Positions 6,263 to 13,968 of a stretch of DNA of 15,319 nt are shown piece by piece. The notes below the pieces were generated by a model. The model did not search any database. It saw nothing but the letters and a program-made list of their open reading frames with translations, and was not told the DNA's origin. Where the stretch lies: the NCBI GenBank assembly GCA_024276815.1, contig JAJRWM010000027.1, positions 1 to 15,319 of the forward strand. The letters are read 5' to 3'. The position numbers were made by a program, and so were the translations under genes. How positions within the stretch are numbered: position 1 is the stretch's first letter; each line of letters begins with the position of its first letter. Source of the DNA: a bacterium (lineage in GTDB: Bacteria > JACRDZ01 > JAJRWM01).

Positions 6263-8824
6263 TTAGGTTTTTACCGGGAACTCAACTACGGCGGTGACGC
6301 CCTGGTCAATTCCGGCCGATTCCAGCCAGACCCGGCCGCCCAGACCTTCGGTGATCATTTTTACGATCGACAAACCCACACCGCTGCCTTCAGCCGAGGC
6401 TGACGCCTGGTAAAACTTGTCGAAAGCGTGCGCGAGCGCGTCTTCTGTCATACCGATACCGTTATCGCTGACCTTGATGGCGACCTTTTCTCCGCCTGCT
6501 TCCAGCGAGATGTTGATTTCCGGCTGATGAACAGAGCCGCGGTATTTTATCGCGTTATTGATCAGGTTGGAGAAGACATGGAAAAGCATTTCCCGGTCGG
6601 AATCAATGGTTATTTCAGGCAACACCTTGTTGATTTTGATATTATGAGCTTCCAGCGTGGTCTGGTAGTCCTCAATTACACTGTTTAAAACCATGTCCAG
6701 CCGCATTGGTTCCGATCTGAATTTCCGGCCGCCGGCTTCCAGCCGCGAAAGGTCCAGGATATTATTAATGACACTGTCCTGGCGTTGAATCGACGACTCC
6801 ATGGTGTTGATTACCTTGGCGCAGGCGTCAGAAAGCCCTTCCTTGTCAAGAATTCTCTTTAATATCTCCAACTGCATGCCCTGTTTGGCCACCGGCGTTT
6901 TCAGTTCATGGGTGGCGTCCCGGATCAAACCGTCTTTCATCTTGTCCAGAGCCTTTAATTCCTGGTTCTGCCGCTCAAGCTCATCCTTGGCCGCCTGCAG
7001 AGCGGTTTCTGATTGTTGCAAATCCTGATACAGCAACATGTTGCTGATGGCGTCCGAAAGCTTGTAGGAAATATCGTGGAACAGTCTTTTTTCCTCCTCG
7101 GTCCACTCCCGCTCGTGAGAGCATTGATGGAGACCAAGTTCCCAGGGCTGCCCCACTTTGGTATGAATGGCCACCGCCAGCGCGGATTTTATCTTAAGCT
7201 TCTTTTGCGGTTCATATTCCTCCGACAACAAGAGTGGGGTTGTTTCAGGACTGAAGGAGACCGGTTTATTGGTTGCCAAAATTTTCCTGGAGGTCTCGGC
7301 CATAACCGGGTCCATAGGCATTTCGACGTTAGCCGGAACCGGGTTTGGATATTCCGGTACGGCGGCGGCCACCGGTACTTTCCAGGTCGGGGAATCGGGA
7401 TCGCAGGGATAAAGCAGCCAGGCCCGGTCGCAACTGAAAATTGTCAGTAATTTTTCCACCACCTCCTGGATCATTTTTTCCACCTCCATGGTCTGCTCGA
7501 TTATTTCGGAGATCTGGTGCATGCTCATAAAATAATGGAGATTCCCGGCCTGTCTTCCTTCCGCGACTTTACGTTCTGTGATATCACGGATAATGCCGGT
7601 GGAATGCCATTTATTATTGATTTTTATAGCTGAAGTGGAAACTTCAATCGGGAAAACCGTGCCGTCTTTTTTGACCGCTTGAAATTCCATGGTCTTGCCG
7701 ATCGCCGGCCCCTTGCCGGTGTTTCTGAATTCATGAAATCCTTTGCGATAAGCCTGGTAAAAACTTTTCGGGGCTAAAAACAGGTGAAGCTCCTTGCCGA
7801 TAACTTCAGCCGCGCTGTAACCAAAGGTCTTTTCCGCCGCCGGATTCCAGAAAGTTATCTTACCTTCCTCATCAATAACCACGATCGCGTCTGAAGCGGT
7901 GTTGGTTATGCCGCGAATCTTTTCCTCGCTCGTTTCCAGGGCGTCCCGCGATTCTTTTCCGCTGATCGCCAGATTGGCAAAATAGCTCGCCTGTTTAAGC
8001 AGTAACTTCTCATGCTCGGTCCAGGCCCTGTGCTCACGGGTATTCTCGTGAACCCCGCAAACCCATTTTTTGCCGGAATAACTGGTAAACAGATACAGCA
8101 TCTGTGATTTTATCAACAACGATCTGGTCGCCGGGTCATCCATACCGCGAATCGGTTCATCCAGGTAGTCAAAGACGTGGACTATCCCGGGGTTGGAGCG
8201 GACAGTTTCAACGACATAGCGATTTATGTCATCGGGAGAATCGTATTTGACCGTGCAGGTTGCGGGTTCCCACCCCTCTTTCCAGGACACGTATTTTGCC
8301 GTCCCCTTGTCTTCGCCCAGTTCAAACAACCAACCCCGGTCCGCGTCCATCAGTTCTCGGAGAGAAACAGTGAACCGCTGTAAACTTTCCTCGATATCCT
8401 TACCGCCGACGACGTCGGCACCTATTTTGGCTAACATCTGGAAATCAGCTTCCGATTTTCGTAGCTCGCGTTCAGCTCTTTTACGCTCGGTGATATCAAT
8501 ATTCACGCCCAGCAAACCCAGCACCTGGTCTTCATTCTTGATGGGCGCCATGATATTAAAAAAGGTTCCCGTCTTGCCTTTGACCGGCAACTCAAATTCT
8601 TTCCTGACTACCTCGCCGGCGAAAACACGGCGATTGGCGTCAAGCCATTCATCGAGGATCTCTTTGCTTACCGGCAGATCCTGGGGACGCTTGCCGGTGA
8701 TATCACCCCATATTTTTTTACAATATGAATTTTGTATAGCGTAACAACCATCCTGATTGATGGTGAAAAACTCAAAGGGCAGACTTTCAATCGTGGACAT
8801 TAGCAACGCCTGACTTTCCCGCAA
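6263..8824 (-). pseudogene. Sensor histidine kinase, C-terminal part (PAS-GAF-PAS-GAF-HisKA-HATPase) of a frameshifted gene
   Basis: This 853-residue frame contains a PAS domain (about 1-115), a GAF domain (130-290), a PAS domain (298-420), a second GAF domain (432-600), a coiled coil (600-632), a HisKA dimerisation domain with the phospho-accepting H639 in ATHELKTP, and a HATPase_c domain with N-box NLINNAIKY (753-761), G1 DNGIGM (787-792), F-box FDKFYQ (801-806) and G2 GSGVGLSIV. The catalytic half therefore looks functional. The only available start is a TTG without suitable spacing to a ribosome binding site, and the first residues (LRESQALL) are the linker expected to continue the upstream frame. 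I read it as the 3' part of one gene with the frame at 8800-10335, separated by a single-base deletion. No response regulator is adjacent, so its output is unknown. Confidence 0.8.
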
Positions 8825-10335
8825 CGCCTTTCGGCCCGGATACGCTTGCTGATATCAGTCACAATGCCCAGGATGGCAGTTTCCCCGTTATAACTAATCA
8901 ACTTGGTGGAATTAATACTCTCAAGTTTTTTACCGTCTTTGGTCAAAAGCGTATATTCATAGGGTGCTGTTTCTTCGCCTTTCAGGTGTTTTCTGAAGAC
9001 CTTTTCAACCAACTTCAGGGAATCAGGGGCGATTAACGACCTGAAATCAAAATCAGACGCGTATAATTCTTCTCTTGAGTACCCGGTTACTTTTTCGCAT
9101 TTCTCGTTAGCGTAAACAATCCGGTCTCTTTTATAAATGAAGATCATGTTAGGCGACTGCTCCGCCAGACTCCTGAATTGTTCCTCGCTTTCTTTCAGGG
9201 CCTCCGCCATCCGGACCCGGGAAGTAATATCTCTGACCGCCTCAATGCCGGCGGTAATATTTCCGGCTGGGTCTTTTAAGACAGAAGTTTTGATTTCGAA
9301 GTAGGCGGTTTTACCGTTAAGAACAACACTTCGGACAGCCGTATGAACCTGCCCGTCAGCAAACGATTCGGCCAGCGGACAGCCGTCGCAGCGGCCGGAG
9401 TTGTTCTCGTAGGCCTGGTAACAAAGTTCGCCGGGGTGGGAACCGACAATGTCTTTGTGAGCCTGGTTCTGGTATAAAACTTTGTAGTCGGCGTCCTGGA
9501 TGCTGATCGCGTCCCCCATCGCGGCCAGCAACGCTTCCGACTTGTTTTTTTCAGCCCTGGCGGTGCCAACGGCGGTTTCCATTCTCTCTTTCATTTCCTG
9601 GTAAAAAACAGCGGCAAACAGCAGCACGCCCCAAGTGTGCAGGTTCTGACGAATTACGCCAAAAACATCTTTGTAAACCTCGCCGTAGGCGATATTAATT
9701 ATCATTAAGAATTCATCGAGGAAGAAAAAGAGAAAAGCCATGAACAGAAACTTGGCGGAAGAACGGCCTCCTTTTTTAAGATAGCGATAAGTTATAAAAA
9801 GGGGAATCCCCATGGCGATTGAGCCAATAACGCGAAAGGCCAGGTCGCCCCAGTAGAGGCCGAATTTAACATCTGGATATAACAGGTCAAAGCGGTACCA
9901 GCCGGCGGCGGTGATGACATATAAGACAGACGCGGTAAAGGCGCCTATCCTGAGGTAGTAGTAACCGAACCTGTCCAGTTCGAAAACAAAACGTAAAAAG
10001 GCGTAAGCGATCAGAAGGCCTGAAAGAAGCACCAGGACGTGTTCCAGGGGCGGGAAAAACAAATGCATCTTCGCGAGGGCGATAAGGCCCGCCTCGTTGG
10101 CGAAATAGACAAAGAACATCAGCAGTTCGCGAGCCAGGCCAGCGGCGAAAGCCAGCGTTAGAATATATTCTCTTTGCCCTTTGTTTTTAGCCCAGTTGAT
10201 GTAGGAACTGATTAATAAAGTGGCCCAGAATACCGCCGGCAATAAAAAACGGACCGCGTAGAGAAACCGTACGCCGCCGTGCCAGCCGCCGCCAAATCCC
10301 ACCAAGACATCGTATACCCGCTGCCAGAAGGTCAT
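8800..10335 (-). pseudogene. Sensor histidine kinase, N-terminal part (7TM-PAS-PAS) of a frameshifted gene
   Basis: This 511-residue frame has about seven TM helices (near 24-46, 54-79, 93-118, 125-146, 164-185, 193-214 and 232-246), a short coiled coil, a PAS domain (about 265-378) and a second PAS domain (382-500). The first PAS holds a Cys cluster (C305, C316, C319; GRCDGCP) of the kind seen in many PAS sensors, possibly redox- or metal-responsive. It ends abruptly after DISKRIRAER in the out-of-frame tail RCGKVRRC. The next frame overlaps by 25 bp and resumes exactly the LRESQALL linker that normally follows a PAS domain. With one extra base in the AAA run at 8829-8831 the two join as ISKRIRAEKALRESQALL, a protein of about 1,360 residues. 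As written this half would be a kinase-less membrane sensor. The 7TM domain type is not identified. Confidence 0.8.
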
Positions 10336-10535
10336 CTTTCGTGTTTATCCTGACTAGTAGATTAAAACTTCTCCGGATTCAGTAATATTCCACAACCTCT
10401 TAAGCCTTAACATCCTCAAAACTTGGACAAATACTGATAACGCCTAAGACAATTTATCAGCTAACCACCGATTTAGTCAACCAAATTCAGCCTGTTTAGG
10501 TAATGCGTCAGTCTTCCGGGGAAAAGGCCTTATTT

Positions 10536-10588
10536 GTCATTCCCGTGCCAACGGGAATCCACTGGATTCCTGCATACGCTGGCATGAC
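10536..10588. repeat. Dispersed two-hairpin repeat, copy 2 (GTCATTCCCG...ATGAC)
   Basis: This 53-bp element begins GTCATTCCCGT and ends GGCATGAC. One hairpin has TTCCCGT/ACGGGAA arms, and a second, imperfect one is TTCCTGCATACGCTGG, joined by TCCACTGGA. It aligns with the minus-strand reading of the copy at 2145-2198. The two copies differ mainly in the hairpin loops, as expected for a structure-preserved repeat family. Confidence 0.75.
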
Positions 10589-10647
10589 ATTACTGGTTCC
10601 CCCACTTCACTGACGGGTTACCTGTTCCGCGCGGCTAATTGAATACC

Positions 10648-10682
10648 CCCGGCAATCGCGCTTAAATTCTGTTAAAGCCGGG
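10648..10682. repeat. GC-rich inverted repeat CCCGGC/GCCGGG
   Basis: CCCGGC (10648-10653) and GCCGGG (10677-10682) form a 6-bp stem around a 23-nt, mostly AT-rich loop. No U-tract follows. Purpose unknown. Confidence 0.4.
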
Positions 10683-10710
10683 CTGTTTGTTATAACCTGA
10701 CCGCTGGCGT

Positions 10711-10755
10711 CCGGGGGTGACCTGGCCCGCGAAATGGGTGAGGGGGCTCCCCCGG
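10711..10755. repeat. GC-rich inverted repeat CCGGGGG/CCCCCGG
   Basis: CCGGGGG (10711-10717) pairs with CCCCCGG (10749-10755). The 31-nt interior can form a second small stem (CCC/GGG at 10725-10737) and contains an alternative GGGGG-CT-CCCCC pairing at 10742-10753. The block could be a structured leader or an attenuator, but it matches no riboswitch class I know. Confidence 0.45.
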
Positions 10756-10782
10756 CCAAAAACGGCAAGAAATCCTCAGCTT

Positions 10783-10819
10783 AAAAAAATTAAAAAAAAG
10801 TGAATCCGGTTAAAAAAAA
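10783..10819. other. Phased A-tracts (predicted curved DNA)
   Basis: Runs of 7, 8 and 8 A at 10783-10789, 10792-10799 and 10812-10819 have centres about 10 and 20 bp apart, in step with the helical turn. TTAAAAAAAAG is repeated exactly with a 20-bp period. Such phasing produces intrinsic bending and is often found upstream of promoters. Confidence 0.5.
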
Positions 10820-10921
10820 GATTAATCAAACCGGCAAAAGACAATACGGATGGTTGGCGGGAAGTCTTTTGGCTTCATCGCCGACGCGTATTGTAAATTT
10901 TTATTGAAAGGAGCGTTTCAT

Positions 10922-11047
10922 ATGTATGTCGGCAGATGGCACCCCGGGAAAAACTGGCAACCGTGGTTCAACCTTGAAAATCCACCTGATGAGATGAACC
11001 GTTTCTTTCCAGGGCAGAGTGCGAAGCTTTTGACGCCCCCTAAGTAA
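10922..11047 (+). pseudogene. N-terminal remnant of an Hsp20-family gene
   Basis: The frame encodes 41 residues starting MYVGRWHPGKNWQPW and containing PDEMNRFFPGQSAKLL, then stops. The GRW-P...EMNRFF pattern is that of the N-terminal arm of small heat-shock proteins (compare EVNRLFDEF in the intact gene downstream). The whole alpha-crystallin domain is missing. A good ribosome binding site (AAAGGAG) precedes the ATG with normal spacing, so it may still be translated. The 65 bp to the intact hsp20 show no continuation in another frame. It is probably one member of a tandem hsp20 pair that lost its 3' part. A real short leader peptide is the alternative. Confidence 0.5.
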
Positions 11048-11112
11048 CCACTGGAAGCAAGCAGGACCGGTTTGGTCAAAGCACAACTTGACTTGAAGGG
11101 AGGAGATTTATC

Positions 11113-11616
11113 ATGTTATTTGGTGATTTAGTACCTTGGAACCGAAAAAAAGATAGTCTTGTTACCCAAGCTGGCGAGGCGCCGATCTACGCGTTGCAGA
11201 AAGAAGTAAACCGGCTCTTTGACGAGTTCTGGAACAGCTTTGACCTGACGCCTTTCAGGTCGATCGAGCATCTGGCCGGCGCCAGGATGCCAAAGGTGGA
11301 CATCACGGAAACCGATGATGAGATTATTGTCTCGGCTGAACTTCCCGGCCTGGATGAAAAAAATATCGAGGTGCTGCTGTCTCGGGATACGCTCACCATC
11401 AAAGGTGAAAAGAAAGAAGAAATTGAAGACAAAAAGAAGAACTATCGTCACGTTGAACGCTCTTACGGAGCTTTCCAAAGGACTATCGCGTTGCCCAGTG
11501 AAATTGAGACTGAAAAAGTCTCTGCCACCTTTAAAAAGGGAGTCTTGGTAGTAACGCTCCCTAAAACAATGGAGGCCAAAAAGGAAGTTAAAAAAATAGC
11601 TGTGAAAACAGATTAA
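11113..11616 (+). CDS. Hsp20 small heat-shock protein
   Basis: This 167-residue ATP-independent chaperone would bind unfolding proteins as large oligomers. It has a variable N-terminal arm with ALQKEVNRLFDEFWNSF (about 27-43), then an alpha-crystallin domain (about 60-160) starting MPKVDITETDDEIIVSAELPG, with the beta-sandwich signatures YGAFQRTIALP (residues 119-129) and KKGVLVVTLPK (near 142-152), and a short basic tail. The conserved A-x-x-x-G-V-L of the family is present as ATFKKGVL. The ATG follows a strong GGGAGGAG ribosome binding site. No CIRCE element is visible upstream. The gene lies downstream of a truncated Hsp20 N-terminus and converges on the EamA gene across a strong hairpin. 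Confidence 0.93.
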   Translation: MLFGDLVPWNRKKDSLVTQAGEAPIYALQKEVNRLFDEFWNSFDLTPFRSIEHLAGARMPKVDITETDDEIIVSAELPGLDEKNIEVLLSRDTLTIKGEKKEEIEDKKKNYRHVERSYGAFQRTIALPSEIETEKVSATFKKGVLVVTLPKTMEAKKEVKKIAVKTD

Positions 11617-11675
11617 TCTTGTAGCCTGGGCAACGCAACATTTTATAAGTGAAAGGTCGAAACGCTTCACACCCA

Positions 11676-11714
11676 GAGGAGAGCCTGATCCATCTCTCCG
11701 GGTCAGGCCTCCTC
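11676..11714. terminator. Strong hairpin between convergent hsp20 and EamA genes
   Basis: GAGGAGAGCCTGA (11676-11688) pairs with TCAGGCCTCCTC (11703-11714), giving a 12-bp stem with one bulged A and a 14-nt loop. It sits between two genes that converge (hsp20 ends 11616, EamA ends 11738), the classic place for a shared bidirectional terminator. No U-tract follows on either strand, so intrinsic termination is likely weak or helped by factors. Confidence 0.5.
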
Positions 11715-11737
11715 TTGAGGCCTTGACGCAAATCCGT

Positions 11738-12163
11738 TCACCGCCCGAGCAGAAAAACGCCGCTGACAATCATGACTATGCCAATAACTTTACCGGCGGT
11801 CAGAGATTCATTGAGTATCATAATGGAAATAAAAGCGGTCATGAGCGGAAAAGCGCTGACGATGGGAACCACCTGGGAAGTCTGACCGTCTTTGAGGGCG
11901 AGAAAGTAGGTGTATTGCCCGATCAAACCGCTCAAAGCGCCGGCGATCACCAAAAACAGCGAGTGTTTGGGAGCTTTAATAATATAACCGCGAAACTGCT
12001 GGGAAAAGACCAGGGAACCCAAGGCTAAAACAACCAGTATCAGGTTTCTCATCAGCATTGCCGGAAAGGGAGGTATTTTTTCCAGGCCAATCTTGGAAAA
12101 AAGCGGTGCCGTCCCCCAAAACACCATGGTTAAAAAAGCGAAAAAAAGAGTTTTGAAGCTCAT
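11738..12163 (-). CDS. Half-size EamA-family (drug/metabolite superfamily) transporter
   Basis: This inner-membrane protein of 141 residues is a single EamA domain with about five TM helices: near 4-22, 34-53, 66-88, 95-115 and 120-140. Family features are FFAFLTMVFWGTAPLFSKIGL at the start, the GxxxQYTYFLALKDGQTSQVVPI turn (about 80-102) and a final ILNESLTAGKVIGIVMIVSGVFLL. Most EamA transporters carry two such domains; the 140-residue one-domain forms are common and probably work as dimers. The substrate cannot be told. The ATG has a close AGGGG ribosome binding site, and a near-perfect extended -10 promoter sits just upstream. It is transcribed away from the queuosine operon. Confidence 0.88.
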   Translation of the reverse strand: MSFKTLFFAFLTMVFWGTAPLFSKIGLEKIPPFPAMLMRNLILVVLALGSLVFSQQFRGYIIKAPKHSLFLVIAGALSGLIGQYTYFLALKDGQTSQVVPIVSAFPLMTAFISIMILNESLTAGKVIGIVMIVSGVFLLGR

Positions 12164-12170
12164 GCCCCTG

Positions 12171-12179
12171 ATTATACCA
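12171..12179 (-). promoter_or_regulatory. Extended -10 promoter of the EamA gene
   Basis: The minus strand reads TGGTATAAT, a perfect TATAAT with the TGn extension, ending 7 nt before the ATG at 12163. A start about 7 nt downstream would make the transcript leaderless or nearly so. The inverted repeat GGGTC-CGC-GACCC (12183-12195) lies just upstream, in the spacer/-35 region, and could be an operator. Confidence 0.45.
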
Positions 12180-12208
12180 CACGGGTCCGCGACCCTGGGG
12201 ATATGCTT

Positions 12209-12337
12209 GCCTTCGGCACATCAAAATCACTCGCAACAGTGCTCGCTCCATAATACATAATATACACATAGCCGAGTACCCTTACGCGAGCGGTGCGGAA
12301 AATGCCGAAGGCGTCTTCCGCAAACCTATGGTTTGCG
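12209..12337. repeat. Structured intergenic block with dispersed motif copy A
   Basis: The divergent region between the EamA gene and hpt is unusually rich in inverted repeats. GCCTTCGGCA (12209-12218) and TGCCGAAGGC (12303-12312) form a long-range pair. GCTCGC (12241-12246) pairs with GCGAGC (12286-12291) around the core ACATAGCCGAGTA (12266-12278). GCGGAA/TTCCGC (12295-12321) forms a nested hairpin with GCC/GGC inside it. CGCAAACC/GGTTTGCG (12319-12337) forms a perfect 8-bp hairpin with a TAT loop. The core recurs in inverse orientation near the right edge of the window. Confidence 0.55.
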
Positions 12338-12370
12338 AAGCGATATTTCCCCGGGCTGTAAGCCTGAAAT

Positions 12371-12376
12371 TATGAT
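12371..12376 (+). promoter_or_regulatory. Candidate -10 element of the hpt-queDC-DUF366-queE operon
   Basis: TATGAT matches the -10 consensus at five of six positions and lies 12 nt before the GTG start of hpt. There is no clear -35 and no ribosome binding site, so the leader would be very short. Weak evidence. Confidence 0.3.
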
Positions 12377-12388
12377 AAAATTACCTTC

Positions 12389-12904
12389 GTGAAAAAACTT
12401 CTTTATTCGGAAAAAGAGATAAAAAAACGAGTCAGGGAGCTTGCCGCCCTGATCGATCTGGATTACCAATGCCGGGAGTTGACCGTAATCTGTGTATTAA
12501 AGGGCAGCGTGATCTTCATGACGGATTTGATTCGTGAGATCAAAACACCTTTAACCTATGATTTCATCTTCCTTTCCAGTTACAACGGCGCCAAGTCCAC
12601 CAGTTGTATCCGGCTGGAAAAAGACCTGACTCTCAGCCTTAAGGACAAGCATGTGCTGGTGGTTGAGGACATCTTTGACACCGGGTTTACGGGCGAGTTT
12701 TTGCGGGAGAGGATTATGGCTGAAGAACCGGCCAGCCTTAAATTTTGCGTCCTGCTCCGGAAAAAAGATGTTGATCTTAACCTGAAAATTGATTACACTG
12801 GATTCGATATTGGCGCTGAGTTCGTCGTCGGCTACGGCTTGGACTACCGGCAGAAATATCGTCAACTAAAAGACCTGCATATTTTAAGTGAGGAAGAATT
12901 GTAA
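12389..12904 (+). CDS. hpt: Hypoxanthine(-guanine) phosphoribosyltransferase
   Basis: This 171-residue enzyme transfers the phosphoribosyl group of PRPP to hypoxanthine or guanine, giving IMP or GMP. The PRPP-binding signature VVEDIFDTGFT (91-101) has the acidic pair E93-D94 and D97. LKGS (37-40) is the cis-peptide phosphate loop, LRKKDV (123-128) contributes the base-binding lysine, and EFVVGYGLDY (144-153) is the C-terminal family motif. The usual FIDTGLT-type sequence reads IFDTGFT, a small variation. The start is GTG at 12389, giving MKKLLYSEKEI as in relatives. The stop is directly followed by the queD ATG, so this purine-salvage gene leads the queuosine operon. That could be simple co-transcription, since both use guanine nucleotide pools; a specialised deazapurine role is possible but unsupported. 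Confidence 0.93.
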   Translation: MKKLLYSEKEIKKRVRELAALIDLDYQCRELTVICVLKGSVIFMTDLIREIKTPLTYDFIFLSSYNGAKSTSCIRLEKDLTLSLKDKHVLVVEDIFDTGFTGEFLRERIMAEEPASLKFCVLLRKKDVDLNLKIDYTGFDIGAEFVVGYGLDYRQKYRQLKDLHILSEEEL

Positions 12905-13276
12905 ATGTACGAAATATTTATCTCGCTGACCTTTGGCGCCGCCCATCGGTTGAGAGATTACTGCGGAAAATGTGAAAACCTCCACGGTCACAACTGGAAA
13001 GTTGAAGTGATGGTGGGTTCGGAAAGCCTGGACCAGTCGGGTATGGTCATGGATTTTCATCAACTCAAGGCGGCGGCCCGTGAAGTTACCGATGAACTGG
13101 ACCATCATTATCTTAACGAGGATATACCATATTTCCGGACAGTGAATCCCTCTTCGGAAAATATCGCTCATTATATTTTCACCAAACTGGAACCGTTAAT
13201 CCCGCCTGACAGGGAACTGCTTTCGGTTACGGTTTTTGAATCGGAAAACGCCTCCGCCACCTATAAAAAATCATGA
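12905..13276 (+). CDS. queD: 6-carboxy-5,6,7,8-tetrahydropterin synthase
   Basis: This 123-residue enzyme converts 7,8-dihydroneopterin triphosphate to 6-carboxytetrahydropterin, the first dedicated step of preQ0 synthesis. The zinc ligands H14 (FGAAHRL), H27 and H29 (NLHGHNW) are present, as are the catalytic C23 (CGKCENLHGH) and the acid/base pair in LDHHYLNE (D65, H66), with E112 in the closing VFESENASATY motif. The length is typical for QueD. It starts with ATG immediately after the hpt stop (GAGGAAG ribosome binding site inside hpt) and its stop overlaps queC by 4 bp (ATGA). It is homologous to eukaryotic PTPS, but the C-x3-HGH pattern and operon identify QueD. Confidence 0.95.
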   Translation: MYEIFISLTFGAAHRLRDYCGKCENLHGHNWKVEVMVGSESLDQSGMVMDFHQLKAAAREVTDELDHHYLNEDIPYFRTVNPSSENIAHYIFTKLEPLIPPDRELLSVTVFESENASATYKKS

Positions 13277-13968
13277 AAAAATCAGTTGTCCTGTTCTCCG
13301 GTGGCTTAGACTCCACCGTATCGCTGAAAAAAGCTCTTGACCAGACAAAAGTCGTTCTGGCTCTGACCTTTAATTACGGCCAAAAAGCGGCCCCGGCCGA
13401 GATTGAAGCCACGAGCGAGATAACCTCTAAATTTGACATACCCCACTTGATAATCGATCTGCCCTGGTATCAAAACGCTCTCGACTGCGCTTTGGTGGAC
13501 CAGGATATCGACTTGCCGAGAATTGACAGTTTCTCCCCCGCCATGATTGTCCGGTCCGCCCAAAAGGTTTGGGCCTATAACCGCAATGGCCTGTTTATCA
13601 ACATCGCCGCTGTCTACGCCGAGAAATACCAGTGCCGGTACATTATCACCGGCTTTAACAAAGAGGAGGCTCAAACTTTTCCTGACAATAGTGAGGATTT
13701 TTGTTCAGCGATTACAAATTCCCTGGGCTTTTCAACCCAAAATCATCCCCGGGTTTTAAGTTACACGCAGAACATGGCCAAGCCGGAAATCGTGGCCGAA
13801 GGTCTGAGGGTTGAGGCGCCGCTGGATTTGATCTGGAGTTGTTATCAGAGTCAAACAGTTATGTGCGGGGTATGTGAATCATGCCAAATGCTGAAAAAAG
13901 CCTTGGCAGCCAATAATATTTTAGAAAAGGCGGGCGACCGTTTTGCCAATACAGACCTTATTGGTTGA
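13273..13968 (+). CDS. queC: 7-cyano-7-deazaguanine synthase
   Basis: This 231-residue enzyme uses ATP and ammonia to convert 7-carboxy-7-deazaguanine to preQ0. The PP-loop SGGLDSTVSL (9-18) binds ATP, and FNYGQKA follows. The C-terminal zinc site is complete: C190, C198, C201 and C204 in CYQSQTVMCGVCESC. The ALD..LVDQDI and FNKEEAQTFPDNSEDF segments are as in the family. The start ATG overlaps the queD stop by 4 bp and its 3' end overlaps the next gene by 26 bp, so translation is coupled along the operon. Confidence 0.95.
   Translation: MKKSVVLFSGGLDSTVSLKKALDQTKVVLALTFNYGQKAAPAEIEATSEITSKFDIPHLIIDLPWYQNALDCALVDQDIDLPRIDSFSPAMIVRSAQKVWAYNRNGLFINIAAVYAEKYQCRYIITGFNKEEAQTFPDNSEDFCSAITNSLGFSTQNHPRVLSYTQNMAKPEIVAEGLRVEAPLDLIWSCYQSQTVMCGVCESCQMLKKALAANNILEKAGDRFANTDLIG

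Larger units (their letters stand above)
10336..10921. other. Gene-free segment of about 590 bp
   Basis: No convincing coding region is present on either strand. The segment holds a dispersed two-hairpin repeat (10536-10588), two GC-rich inverted repeats (10648-10682, 10711-10755), phased A-tracts (10783-10819), and two further inverted repeats at 10806-10834 (CCGGTT/AACCGG) and 10856-10882 (GGCG.GAAG/CTTC..CGCC) before the Hsp20 remnant. A short frame could begin at 10850, but it has no ribosome binding site and only extends the remnant. The segment should contain the promoters of both the kinase (minus strand) and the Hsp20 region (plus strand); I could not assign either with confidence. 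Confidence 0.6.

Noticed and set aside
7013-7450. Plus-strand frame of 145 codons inside the kinase
   Set aside because: It is antisense to the second GAF domain and linker, with no recognisable motif or start signals.
8800-8836. Programmed -1 ribosomal frameshift in the histidine kinase
   Set aside because: The shift has the -1 direction, but the overlap lacks a canonical X XXY YYZ slippery heptamer in the zero frame (GAA AGG) and no obvious downstream stem was seen; a lost base explains it more simply.
11128-11769. Minus-strand frame of 213 codons across hsp20
   Set aside because: It is antisense to a clear hsp20 and its translation resembles no protein family; it arises from the codon bias of hsp20.
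12338-12388. preQ1 riboswitch in front of the hpt-que operon
   Set aside because: No preQ1-I type hairpin with a following A-rich pseudoknot tail, and no preQ1-II pattern, was found in the leader; the hairpins present do not match either class.
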